In this document: positions 54,330 through 64,000 of the stretch, piece by piece
Layout: each line of letters starts with the position of its first letter
Numbering within the stretch: position 1 is the stretch's first letter
Assembly (NCBI GenBank): GCA_018398585.1
Contig: JAGTTD010000008.1
Location: forward strand, 25,443,172-25,507,171
Length of the DNA: 64,000 nt
Direction: 5' to 3'
Origin: Simmondsia chinensis
Taxonomy: Eukaryota > Streptophyta > Magnoliopsida > Caryophyllales > Simmondsiaceae
Translations under genes and position numbers: made by a program
The notes under the pieces: model-generated
What the model was told of the DNA's origin: nothing
Databases searched by the model: none
What the model saw: only the letters and a program-made list of their open reading frames with translations

Positions 54330-55760
54330 AATACGAATTGGAGCCAGGACGATATATCCATTTGGGTACATCATTGCCTCAGCATCTAAGAGAAGAAATT
54401 GGGGAACTTCTAAAATAGTATCGAGATGTTTTTGCATTCACCACAAAAGAAATGCCAAGAACACTGCCAGAAGTGATTACCCATCAACTCAACATATGGA
54501 CTGACCAGAAGCCTGTTAAGCAGCGAAGGCGTAGCTTTTGTCTAGAGCGCAATGAAGCCATAGAAGCTGAGGTGCGAAAATTAACACAAGCAGGGTTCGT
54601 CAGGGATGTGTTTTTTCCAGAATGGCTAGCTGACATAGTGTTAATAAAAAAACTGAATGGGAGTTAGAGGATGTGTGTGGATTTTATAGATCTCAATGAA
54701 GCATGTCCAAATAATTCATATCATTTGCCCAAGATAGATAGGCTGGTAGACTCAACGGCATGATGTGAGCTGTTCAGTTTCATGGATGCCTTCTCGGGGT
54801 ATCACCAAATTCAGATGCACCCACGTGATGAAGAAAAGACGTCCTTCATAATAGCTGAAGGCACATACTATTACAAAGTCATACCATTCAACCTTAAGAA
54901 TGCAGGGGCCACTTATCAACGTTTGGTCAACAAAATCTTTGCCCCTCAAATTGGCTGCAACATGGATGTATATGTAGATGATATGATAGTCAAGTCCAGT
55001 CAGAAACTGGGACACATTGTTGATTTAAGAGAAGCTTTGGAAGCACTTAAGAGGTATCACATGAAGTTAAATCCATAAAAATGCTCGTTCACAATACCAA
55101 AAGGAAAATTATTAGGATTTATCATGAGTGCTCGGGGAATTGAGGCCAACCCCAGAAAGGTGCAGGCCGTATTGGAAATGGGGTGCCCTCGCTCTCCTAA
55201 GGATGTCAAGAAGTTGGCTGGCTACCTTGCGTCTCTTAACTGGTTTATCAACCATTCTGCTGAGAAGGCGTTGCCATTTTTTAAGATATTGTGAAAGAAA
55301 CAACCTTTCTATTGGAACGAAGAAAGTGAGCATGCTTTTAGCCAATTAAGGAAACATCTGGAACACCTCCCTGTCATCACCTCACCTGAGCCAAACGAGG
55401 AGTTAAGTGTTTACCTGACCACCACCGAAAATACCACAAGTGCAGTTCTTGTGGCTAACCATGAAGGGCAACAACTTCTAGTATACTTTGTAAGCCAAAC
55501 CCTCAAAGATCTAAAAAGGAGGTATCTCGCTATTGAAAAAACCACATTGGCTTAGTGGCAGCTGCGCGTAAACTAAGACCTTATTTCAGGCCCACGTTAT
55601 AACTGCGCTTACCAACCTTCCTTTCAAAAAGCTACTTGTAAGACTAGACTGTTCAGGAAGAATGCTAGGATGGGCAGTGAAACTTTCGGAGTATGACATG
55701 TGTCACTCACCCCGGAGAGCTATCAAAGCACATTCCTTAGCCGACATCCTGGTAGAATGT
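54330..55760 (+). pseudogene. gypsy 2 reverse transcriptase and first RNase H
   Basis: RT begins LEKYELEPGRYIHLGTSLPQ, then RRSFCLERNEAIEAEV, CVDFIDLNEACPNNSYHLPK, FMDAFSGYHQIQMHP, NLKNAGATYQRLVNKIF and an intact MDVYVDDMIVKSS near 54962-54995. The connection domain (GIEANPRKVQAVLEMGCPRS, ~55140) and the gypsy RNase H (LSVYLTTTENTTSAVLVANH; VYFVSQTLKDLKRRY) follow. Stops occur at 54417, 54665, 54761, 55076 and 55292, then a frameshift near 55550. It provides the reference for the deletion in gypsy 1 RT. Confidence 0.9.
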
Positions 55761-55801
55761 TTTGACTCCGAAATAGCCCAGTTGTCAGCGCCTTCAAGGA
55801 A

Positions 55802-56220
55802 ATGTCCGCGTGGAAAGTGTTCGTAGGTGGTCCTGTGAATCAAGGAGGTCGCGGTGCCGGAATAGTTCTGGGAAATCCAGAAGGAGAATGTATAGAATAT
55901 GCGGTAAGATTAAACTTCGAAGCAACTAAAAATGAAACCGAGTATGAGGCGCTGCTCTTTGGGATTGATTTCGCTCGAGTCGCGGGAGCCAAGTGTGTTA
56001 AAATTTTGAGTGATTCTTAGTTAATAGTAAACCATGTAACCGGGAAGTATGGAGTAAAGGGGCCCCATTTAGCGCAATATCTTGAATTGGTTCGAAAAAG
56101 GATTTCTGAATTAGAAAGCTTCAGCATACAAGGGATCTCCCATGAAAACAACACGCACGCTAATGAACTGAGCCGATTTGCCAGCATCAAGCATGCGGTA
56201 GAGGAGAAAAAGGGGCACAT
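55802..56220 (+). pseudogene. gypsy 2 second RNase H
   Basis: WKVFVGGPVNQGGRGAGIVL begins the archaeal-type RNase H; the first catalytic Asp (VDGS in gypsy 1) is Gly here. ETEYEALLFGIDFARVAGAK supplies the Glu. LSDS is followed by TAG at 56018 where the family has Gln. ISHENNTHANELSRFAS is the C-terminal segment, with Asn in place of the last Asp. Two catalytic positions are lost. Confidence 0.84.
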
Positions 56221-56349
56221 CGATGTACAAGAAGCTAATGTCAAGTATCCAAATAAGCCCGCACCCGCAAATATAATGCAAGTACAACATAATATGGGTC
56301 CAATACTAGATTTCATTCTTCACAAAAAAGTTTCTATAGATAAGAACGA

Positions 56350-57520
56350 GGCATGAAAATTGCGCAGGCAGGTGGCACATTTTACAGTGATTGGCCAACA
56401 GCTCTACAAGAGGTCATTCACACATCCTTTGTTAAAATGCTTGACTGCAGAAGAAGGAAATTACGTTCTAAGGGAAATCCACGAAGGAATTTGTGGGGTA
56501 CATATTGGGAGACGGACATTGATGGGAATGGTACTAAGAACAGGATATTTTTGGCCCACCATAAAAAAGGACGCGAACGCACTAGTTCAAAAGTGTGACA
56601 AATGTCAAAGGTTTGCACCTCTCATCCTTGCTCCAACAATTCTGCTACATCTGATCGTTGACCCCATACCCTTTGATCAGTGGAGGAGGGACATTCTATG
56701 ACCATTTTCACTAGCTAGTGGATAAAGAAATTTCTTGATAGTGGTGGTAGACTACTTTAGCAAAGCAGTAGAAGCGGAGGCGGTAGCAAGAATCACATAC
56801 AACGCTACCCGCCAATTCTTATGGAAAAACATTATCACCCTCTTTGGGATTCCCCGAGCCATTATAACCGATAATAGAACATAATTTAGCTCACCACTGT
56901 TCTATAAATACTGCCAACATATGAAGATTTCCCTTCATTTCGCATGGCGTATCCTCAGAGTAATGGGCAGACGAAAGTAGAAAATAAACAAATACTCAGT
57001 GGATTACGGCGAACGTTAGATGATGCTAAGGCCAGATGGGTACAGGAAATACCTAGCGTTCTGTAGGCTCATCGCACTGTTTACCGAGTAGCCACAGGGG
57101 AAACCCTGTTTATGCTAGTTTATGGCACTGAAGCGGTAATCCCAGTAAAAGTGGGAGAATCCAATTATTGGGTACAAAATTACCATGGATCTAAAAACGA
57201 AGAACTGCCAAGACATTCCATTGATTTAGTAGATGGAGTCAGGGATGACGCTCTGCTCCGCATAACGGCTCAAAAGCAGTGGATATCCCAATACTACAAC
57301 AAGCATGTAAATCCAGGGAGTGTGGAAACAGGAGACCTTATCCTTCGTCATGCAAGCACCACTCAAAAAGGAATAGAGGCAGGTAAGGTATCAGCCAATT
57401 GGGAAGGGCCTTACCGCGTAGCTGGGAAACTTAGAAATAGGAGCTATAAGTTGGAACGCATGGACGGTACCGAGATACCTTGAGCATGGAACGTAAAAAA
57501 CCTCAAGAAATACTACATAT
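56350..57520 (+). pseudogene. gypsy 2 integrase
   Basis: The zinc domain REIHEGICGVHIGRRTL...CDKCQRF is intact (~56478-56612). Core: RRDIL then TGA, FLIVVVDYFSKAVEAEAV, NATRQFLWKNIITLFGIPRA, IITDN (56865) with the third catalytic segment in a shifted frame (~56940-56990). The C-terminal part is an open 123-residue stretch (57112-57483: VYGTEAVIPVKVGE, RITAQKQWISQYYNKHVNPG, GPYRVAGKLRNRSYKLER), then TGA and LKKYYI. 57521-58073 shows no gene. Confidence 0.87.
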
Positions 57521-58073
57521 GACACTAATACCTTAAGAGTTAAGCAAATCCTTTTAATTCTTGCAAGATACCAAGGTATGTTGAATCTTATGTAAAATAG
57601 ATTCGGTTATTAGCTTACATTTACATACAAGGAAATAGCCTGTATAACAAGTTATATTATATATTAGCATATGTTCTATTAGAAATCCAAGTAACATAAA
57701 AATACACATGGCACGGTGAGGGAAAGCGGTATAGCTCTTCAAATTATAATTTATAAACTAGGATAAACTAAAGAAAATTGCAAAAATTATGTACCCATTA
57801 AAGTGTACCGCATACGTCGTTACTATAAATAACAACACAAAAAACCAAAGAGACCCCAAAAGCGTAAGGCTTTACATTCAAAAAATAAGAACAATAGCAA
57901 AAAGGAAAAGTGGTCCATACATCTTTTATCTTAATATACCAAAAAATAAGAAAGCAAGTAAGGATGGGGTAACAGGAGGCAAAAGTAGCAGGTTATTAGG
58001 GTTGACCGCCTCTAGTTGCTCCTCGTGAACATGCAATGTCCTGATGGAACTGATCTGCCACTTGTTGAAGAAA

Positions 58074-60846
58074 CTAGTGACTAAGACCAGGCCTATTATG
58101 GACTAAACGACGAGCAAAATCGAAGAGATCCGAGGTAAAACCTTGCCAATAAAAGATGCTCATCAGACCACGAAACTCACGGCTAGCTTTAAACTTTGAA
58201 AAGGCTTCGGCAGTAGCCTCCGGGGATCCGAATGCCTCTGCCTGGAAACACTGAGCTTCACCTTGGAATCTGTCCAGCTGAGTACGACTACCCAACACAT
58301 CCTTCTTCAGCTTATGATTCTCCTCAGAGACTTCATCTTTCTCTTTCATAAGATTTTGAGCCTTTGTTACCGCTTTCTCCTTCTCCTCCTTCAATAGTTC
58401 CATTTGCCTAACCGTTACCCCTTTATCTTCACGCAGCTTTTCAGCCTTTCCAACTACCGTTTCCTTCTTTACCCTTATATCTTGTACAGCCTCGGTAATT
58501 CTTTTATTCTCCTTCTTCAATAGTGAGAGTTCCTTAATCATTACATACCTCTCACGAGCCCATCCCAAAGCCATGGCGGTGGACCAAGAGCTAATCCGCA
58601 GTCATACCACAAGTGTATAAGTTTAGGACCACGGTAAAACAATGGGACAGACAAAAATACTACCTTCAGAGCATAAGTATCAACGGTGTCCCCAGTAACG
58701 AGCGGTGGACCTTTTAAAGGAAGTGCTGCCAAGCTAGCTTGTTGGACAAAGTTTATACCTTCATGGGGGGAAAGAGAAGAAGAGCTTTGAAAATAAGGAA
58801 ATTCAGGGGAAAAAACCCCACCAACTATGAAGGACCCGCTCCGCGAAGAAGGAGAAGTGATCTCAGGAAGAGGAGCACGAAGGGGATCATGAGTAGCTGA
58901 AAGGTCAATATGAAAGGCAGGAGGAAAGATGTCAGGATCTCTACCGGTTCCTGAATCCATATTTCCCCCTCCTTCAAGAGAGGGCTCTTGCATTGGTGCT
59001 GTGAAAGGAACCTCGGGAAAAACTTCAGCTCCTGAAGGCATTTGCACTGATGGTGGCGTCTCTGCCGGCAAAGAATCTATCTTTGGGGGAAGAGTTGGAA
59101 CTGCCTCCTCTTGTACCGGCACCTCTGGTTGAAAAGGAGTCTCTGCTGACACCATTTCCCCATTCTGTGGTAGGGCCTCCTCTGGTACAAATCACTCACC
59201 GGATGATACCACATGAGCAGGAGACGGTTCCTCCCCTCTCCTCTCTCCCGAACAAGTTGAGACATCTGGAACCGCCTCAAGGGTCTCCTCATATGAGGGC
59301 TCATGCAGTACCACCTTCCTGTAATGAAGATATTCCTATGAGGGGGACACAGCCAGTGGTCTAAGCCTTGCCTTTTGCCCTTTTGTCCTCTTTGGCTGTG
59401 AAGCTTCTAAAGGAGGCTCTTCCCTGCTCTCTGCAGCAGCTTTCTTTCTTTTTTAAGAGGCATTTTTGCCTTCAACTACGCTTCCCTTCCCTCTTTTTTT
59501 CTGCCTTCTCTACCTCATTATGACGAGCTTCCATAAGCTTGACAATATCTATGTCAGCCTCATGTCCTAAAAAAGGAAATAATAAAAACAGCTCAAAACA
59601 AAAGCAAACGATATAAGCTCAGAAAATTTAAGGTAAGGAAAGGATTCCCTCATAAGGAGAAAATCACTCACCGCTAACCGGCTTGGTACATAAACCCACC
59701 TTAGTTAGCACCCTTTCTTGTGCCAGTATCTCCTTGGTGGCCAGGAACCGTGAGCCCAAATCCTTTTCAAACTACCAAACCACCTCTCTAATAAGGGGAG
59801 ATAACTCCCCTTCCGAAGGGATACTACCCTTATTTAACATGGTCCAATAAGTAGGGATGTGGTGAGGGTGTAGAGACCTCACCCAAACAAATTTATTATA
59901 CCAAAAATTTAGCTTAGAGGGGTTACTCTCCACAAATTTGATCCCTACTTTACCCTTGAATTTGACACACCCCTTAGCTATCTAGCCCTAAATAAGTAAT
60001 CAAAACTACGAGTAGAAGGGCTAAGCCTCGCCACGAAGCAAGTAACCAAATATCCATAGATGTTTCGAAAATCATTAGGGCTAATTTGGCTAGGGCATAA
60101 AGAATATTGCCTAAAAACACATTCTAATATACCCGGCAAAGGGAACCTCAACCCTGCTTCTAAAGAATCAACGGTAACCGCAAAAGAATCAGGATAACGG
60201 GGGTACAACAAGTTATCATTTTCCCCCAGCCCTATTAATTCATAGTCATTAGGAAAATAGTGCTTCTCCAGAAACCTTTTTACCCCCTCTACCGTGGACA
60301 TCGAAGATACAAGCAATCCAAAGGGAAGAGTCAAAGCCGCCTCAGGAAACTGAGCACACACAGCCATCTCTTCGGGGGATCTCAAAGGTAAAGGAGCCAA
60401 TCGAGACAACGGCTCCACCATCATACCCTCCTCAAAGGATGCCCCTCTGGTTCGACCCTTGTGTCCAATGTCCTGATGCGCATGCTTCAGAGCCATTTCA
60501 CTAGAATAAGGGAAAAAGAGCCAAAAAGAAAGCCGGTTAGAAAAAACATCTTACCCTGACAATTTTTAGGTTGCCCATCAGAGCTCCCTGTCAGCAAAAG
60601 ATGGACATTCATCTTGGAGGTCGAGGATGCGTTCTCAAAACTAGGCCAGCGGGTAGAAGGGGAAACCGTTTGGTCAAGAATCACCCCCGCTTCCAGAAGT
60701 AAAAAAATAGGATTGTCAACCAGTTTCACAGGAAAATCTTCAATAAGTTGGGCATCATCATGGGCTCCTCCATGGAAGCCCCAACGAAGAGGTAAAAAAA
60801 AAAAAAAAAGAAAGAAAGAAAGAAAGAAAAAAAGGGGGAAAGGCAA
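58074..60846 (-). pseudogene. Antisense multi-exon gene of gypsy 2 (Transposase_28-like plus coiled coil)
   Basis: Same plan as 16645-19510. A short N-terminal exon (LIEDFPVKLVDNPIFLLLEA) is followed by a ~54-nt GGTAAG...TCTAG candidate intron (60554-60501). Exon 2 starts MALKHAHQDIGHKGRTRGAS and contains LRFPLPGILECVFRQYSLCP and FRNIYGYLVTCFVARL (the Transposase_28-like domain), then KFVWVRSLHPHHIPTYW near 59900. An intron GTGAGT...TTTTAG lies at 59671-59567 (105 nt). The following Pro/Glu-rich linker (59155-58680) carries a basic cluster near 59450 and ends LVTGDTVDTYALK. The coiled coil (MALGWARERYVMIKELSLLK from 58574) ends FYWQGFTSDLFDFARRLV, stop 58074. Fewer breaks than gypsy 1: one shift near 59985 and a few stops. 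Function unknown. Confidence 0.72.
60797..60835. repeat. A-rich / (AAAG)n simple repeat
   Basis: A-run followed by several AAAG units, at the 5' side of the antisense gene of gypsy 2. Likely replication slippage. Confidence 0.85.
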
Positions 60847-61186
60847 AAGAAAGTAGAATACTGACTTGTTCTAATAATAAAACAAAGATAACAATCAATT
60901 ACCTTGCAATCAGGTCAAAATGGAGACCAAAGGGGAGACAAAGAAGAAAAAATTTTGAAGGACTGAGAAAATTTTCAAAGCAAAAGGAGAGGAGGTTCGG
61001 GTTTTGAGAATAAGGAGGAAGAGGGTTTAAGCTTAGAAAAAGGGAAAACGGGTTTACTTGGAGAAAAAGAAATAGCCGAATAAGTAAGACGGCTACACAT
61101 GGCACCGCATTAAAGAAGCCTCGAATATTGTGATTTACAACCTGTCCAAAAAAAAGGGGCTAGAGGCTCTTACACTAACGCGTTAG

Positions 61187-61560
61187 CAATTCATTTTAAC
61201 CCAGCGTCATTACTGGCTGGGGGCTTTATGTTATTGATGTGATTTATTTTAACCTAGCCTCATTACCGACTAGGGGCTTGATGTTATTTATGTGATTTAT
61301 TTTAACCCAGCCTCATTACTGGCTGAGGGTTTGATGTTATTCATGTGATTTATTTTAACCCAGCCTCATTACCGGCTAGGGGCTTGATGTTATTTATGTG
61401 ATTTATTTTAAACAAGCCTCATTATTGGCTGGGGGCTTGATGTTATTTATGTGATTTATTTTAACCCAGCCTCATTACCGGCTGGAGGCTTGATGTTATT
61501 TATGTGATTTATTTTAACTCAGTTTCATGAACAATTGGGGGCCATATGCTGTCTACGTGA
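61187..61560. repeat. Tandem array A of gypsy 2, ~54-bp unit, 7 copies
   Basis: Unit: TTTTAACCCAGCCTCATTAC then GGCTGGGGGCTTGATGTTAT then TTATGTGATTTA. CCCAGCC and GGCTGGG form a 7-bp inverted repeat around an 8-bp loop in every well-kept unit. 60850-61180 before it is purine-rich with no gene. Confidence 0.9.
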
Positions 61561-61667
61561 CTTGTTTTTGCCTCAGCTTAATTAACAGATGGGGAGCTGG
61601 AGCTAGAGGGCCGGAAGTTGTGATTTGCTCCAAGTAGAATTGGGAGCATGAAACTATTCGAGGGTGA

Positions 61668-62130
61668 TAAGCTCCCACTAACATTGGGGGTCCACGGCTT
61701 GTTGTGCCCCATCTAACTCTAGGGGCTGGCGGTAAACTCCCACTAACATCGGGAGTCCGCAGTTGTTTATGCCCCATCTAACACTAGGGGTTGACAGCAA
61801 ACTCCCACTAATATCGGGAGTCCGCTGGTGTTAGTTTCCCATCTAACACTAGGGGCTAGCGGTAAACTCCTACTAACATCAGGAGTCCGCGGTTTTCTGT
61901 GCGCCATCTAACACTGGGGGCTGGCAGTAAGCTCCCACTAACATCGGGATTCCGCAGTTGTTTGTGCCCCATCTAACACTGGGGGCTGGCGGTAAACTCC
62001 CACTAATGTTGGGTGTCCGCTGTTGTTTGTGCCTCATTTAACACTAGGGGCTGGCGGTAAGCTCCCACTAACAATGAGAGTCCGCAATTGTTTGTGCCCC
62101 CTCTAACACTGTAGGCTGGCTATTGTGATT
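61668..62130. repeat. Tandem array B of gypsy 2, ~65-bp unit, about 7 copies
   Basis: Unit: ACTCCCACTAACATCGGGAG, then TCCGCAGTTGTTTGTG, then CCCCATCTAACACTAGGGG, then CTGGCGGTAA. It holds two inverted repeats (CTCCC/GGGAG and CCCC/GGGG). The array is bracketed by TGCTCC...GGAGCA-type hairpins near 61625 and 62130. GGGGCTGGCGGT is also the core word of the gypsy 1 array. Confidence 0.9.
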
Positions 62131-62526
62131 TGCTCCAAGTAAAATTGAGAGCATGAAATTATTCATCGTTAAAAAACTCCCATTAACACTGAAAGTTTGC
62201 AGTTATCCAAATCCTTCTGATAACCAAGAACAAGAAGCTAGCTGCGTCTTAACTACCACAAAGAAATTTACTCATGTACACATGCAAGCGTAGCTTCACG
62301 AAGCAATCTACTAGTCATATAGGTATCCGCCCAGCTAACAATAAAGGTCGAGCATTATGCAAAAGAGAAAAATTACATTCACTTTAAAACTAGTCATGGC
62401 TACTACTAACAAAATACAGATCTATAAGCAAATACCAAAAGAAAGAGTACACCATCCATTCACTACAAGAACAACTAAACTCTTCAACTAAACTAACTGT
62501 CAGCTAACATGCGCAAACTTTTCCAC

Positions 62527-63671
62527 TTACTCAAAAGCAGCAAAAGGTATAATGGGATCATTACTGCAGCGAAATAAGGATCGCGAATAAGAAAATAGCT
62601 AAACTTGGGATTCGCCCTGGTGATTTCCTGAGTGGTATATGTGCCAGCGTAGATCTCTACAAAGAGCGCACCTAAACACTTGGTTATGGGCAGTAAAAGA
62701 AATACAGTCTCAAGATATCTCAAAGCTTGCAATAACAGGATCCCATCTGCCTCCTAACCAAGGTAGCCAGATATATAAGCAGTATTGCCTTACCCAATAA
62801 GAAGGATCCTCCACATCCGACAAAGTCCACATCGTGAATACAGGACTTCAAAGAGTGATCAGGCACAGAATAGGAAAATCCGTTGATGAACCCTACCACT
62901 TGGAGATCTTACGGCAAGAGAATAGATTTTTCACAAACCGCATCTGGGAAAGGCATCCTGCATGAAAAAACCATCACGGTATTCTAATGAACCACATAAG
63001 GACAATTCTAAACACCCTCGAGATAGTTACCCTCGTCAGACAAAAAGAACAACTCCCCACCAAGACAGACGTGATCCACAATGGCAACATTCCTCTGGCC
63101 CACATCATGAATTCCCCAAGCATTCCACCCGCCTTCCCAAAAATATACCTGGTACCCATTAGGCCATGGGCTACGAAAAGGATGGGACAAGTCTATTGTT
63201 AGCAAGAATAAATAAAATCCAAAGTTGGGAGCAATATCAAAGCATCCAAACACCAAGTTCAAAGGAGAATCTAGATAGCCGTTAGAATCCCCTCGGGAAA
63301 ATCAATTAGTTGGCATATTCCATGAGCAGGATTGCAGACGAACAATTGAGAATGGTTGAATTCCCGGCACAATACTAAACCACCTGCAACACCAACCATA
63401 CGAGCATTATAAGTCAATACTTATAACACCTCAAGTGGCATGATTGGGGAGAAGTGCCCTGAAGAAGAGAACGCTTCCAAATGATCACGCGAAAAACACT
63501 CTCAGGTTGCAGCAAAAACCCATCCGCACAGCGATCAAGGGTATGAAAAGATTGTCTGTCCACAAAATCATGATCCAAAAGTAAATCGCGAAAACTGGAG
63601 GACACGCAAGTGAACCTTAAAATTGATTTCACAGGAAGCTAAGATAGAATTTCACAATTTATATCATCAAT
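62527..63671 (-). pseudogene. Antisense F-box protein-like gene of gypsy 2
   Basis: Counterpart of 22806-23956. The F-box core reads LPVKSILRFTCVSSSFRDLL followed by DHDFVDRQSFHTLDRCAD. The start codon position carries ATT (63671) instead of ATG, and the F-box Trp is TAG (S-LPVKS). Downstream come MNLVFGCFDIAPNFGFYLFL, YQVYF, NVAIVDHVCLGGELFFLSDE, then WWGSSTDF and, near the end, NDPIIPFAAFE with the stop at 62527. F-box-associated-type layout and a length almost equal to the gypsy 1 copy. The breaks differ from those of gypsy 1, so both derive from a once-intact gene. Confidence 0.72.
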
Positions 63672-63726
63672 TTATAAAGCATAAAGGAAGGTGGGTCATG
63701 GTAAGAAAGTGACAAGCCACTAGGGG

Positions 63727-63734
63727 TATTTATA
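63727..63734 (-). promoter_or_regulatory. Candidate TATA box of the gypsy 2 antisense F-box gene
   Basis: TATAAATA on the minus strand in CTATAAATACC context, the same 11 bases as at 24023-24033, 56 bp before the F-box start position. Confidence 0.62.
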
Positions 63735-63772
63735 GAAAAATGCTTTGAGGCTAAAAGTACTTTTAGCCCCAA

Positions 63773-63789
63773 AGCGGGGGGCTAACGGT
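63773..63789 (+). other. Polypurine tract of gypsy 2
   Basis: AAGCGGGGGGCTAACGG immediately before the 3' LTR. Confidence 0.75.
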
Positions 63790-64000
63790 TGAGGATACCA
63801 CTAGCTAAAGGCAATACCGCCCAGCAATCACGTGAAAAACTCTTCCCTTGCATACTGTCAAGCCCTTAAGGAGATTTGACAACCGTTTACCACCTACCTG
63901 ACTAATAAGCACACGGTACCCTCCTTTCTTACTCTATAGAAGGCCAGTCTCCTCCCACCAAATACCGCCCACTTCTCTCCAGTACCGTCTTCTCTCACTA
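63790..64000 (+). repeat. 3' LTR of gypsy 2, truncated by window end
   Basis: TGAGGATACC onward; the visible 211 bp match the first part of 52081-52404 with scattered substitutions. Confidence 0.9.

Larger units (their letters stand above)
52081..64000 (+). mobile_element. Ty3/gypsy element 2, Tat-type with antisense genes (3' end cut by window)
   Basis: The 5' LTR (52081-52404) starts TGAGGATACC; the 3' LTR starts at 63790 with the same word and runs off the window. Plus-strand gag, protease, RT, RNase H, second RNase H and integrase span ~52770-57520. The 3' region has an antisense spliced gene (58074-60846), two tandem arrays (61187-62130) and an antisense F-box-type gene (62527-63671). 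The order is the same as gypsy 1 although the LTRs and arrays differ in sequence. RT keeps YVDD, unlike gypsy 1. Confidence 0.9.

Overview
The window looks like heterochromatic or intergenic DNA from a large, repeat-rich flowering-plant genome, probably a eudicot. I see no intact host gene. Almost everything is transposable-element sequence: Ty1/copia and Ty3/gypsy LTR retrotransposons with plant-type primer sites (initiator-Met type TGGTATCAGAGC, and TGGCGCC type), a tRNA-derived SINE, a Mutator-like element carrying a plant-mobile-domain gene, and hAT-like and fold-back MITEs. Most coding regions are broken, so nearly all genes are called pseudogenes. Layout: (1) 1-6180, a ~170-bp tandem repeat array split by copia A (627-5764, exact AGTTG target duplication). 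(2) 6400-9466, a minus-strand, gag-only copia B whose LTRs have absorbed an extra primer-binding site (target duplication AAATC). (3) 9467-11050, AT-rich DNA with a SINE bounded by a 17-bp duplication, and an LTR-like promoter remnant. (4) 11051-24489, gypsy 1, plus strand. It has a Tat-type organisation (gag, protease, RT, two RNase H domains, integrase), then a long 3' region with an antisense multi-exon gene, a ~2.7-kb hairpin-rich tandem array and an antisense F-box-type gene. (5) 24490-48860, an old minus-strand gypsy fragmented by three insertions: copia C (24651-39772, itself holding copia D at 28214-36245 and a MULE at 37313-39093), a fold-back MITE (40835-42046, holding a hAT-like MITE), and copia E (42465-48478). 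(6) 48860-52080, non-coding, decayed sequence. (7) 52081-64000 and beyond, gypsy 2, a second Tat-type element from a different family but with the same plan as gypsy 1; its 3' LTR runs off the window. The most interesting system is the shared 3' architecture of gypsy 1 and gypsy 2. Both carry, on the strand opposite gag-pol, (a) a spliced gene resembling the plant 'putative gypsy type transposon' domain followed by a proline-rich linker and a coiled coil, and (b) an F-box plus F-box-associated-type gene ending next to the 3' LTR, with a TATAAATA box at the same place in both. Between them lie tandem arrays whose units are strings of short hairpins. The damage in the two copies is mostly at different sites, which suggests an ancestor with intact antisense genes. 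Boundaries of LTR elements are read directly from LTR pairs, primer sites and target duplications. Domain calls rest on motif recognition without database searches.
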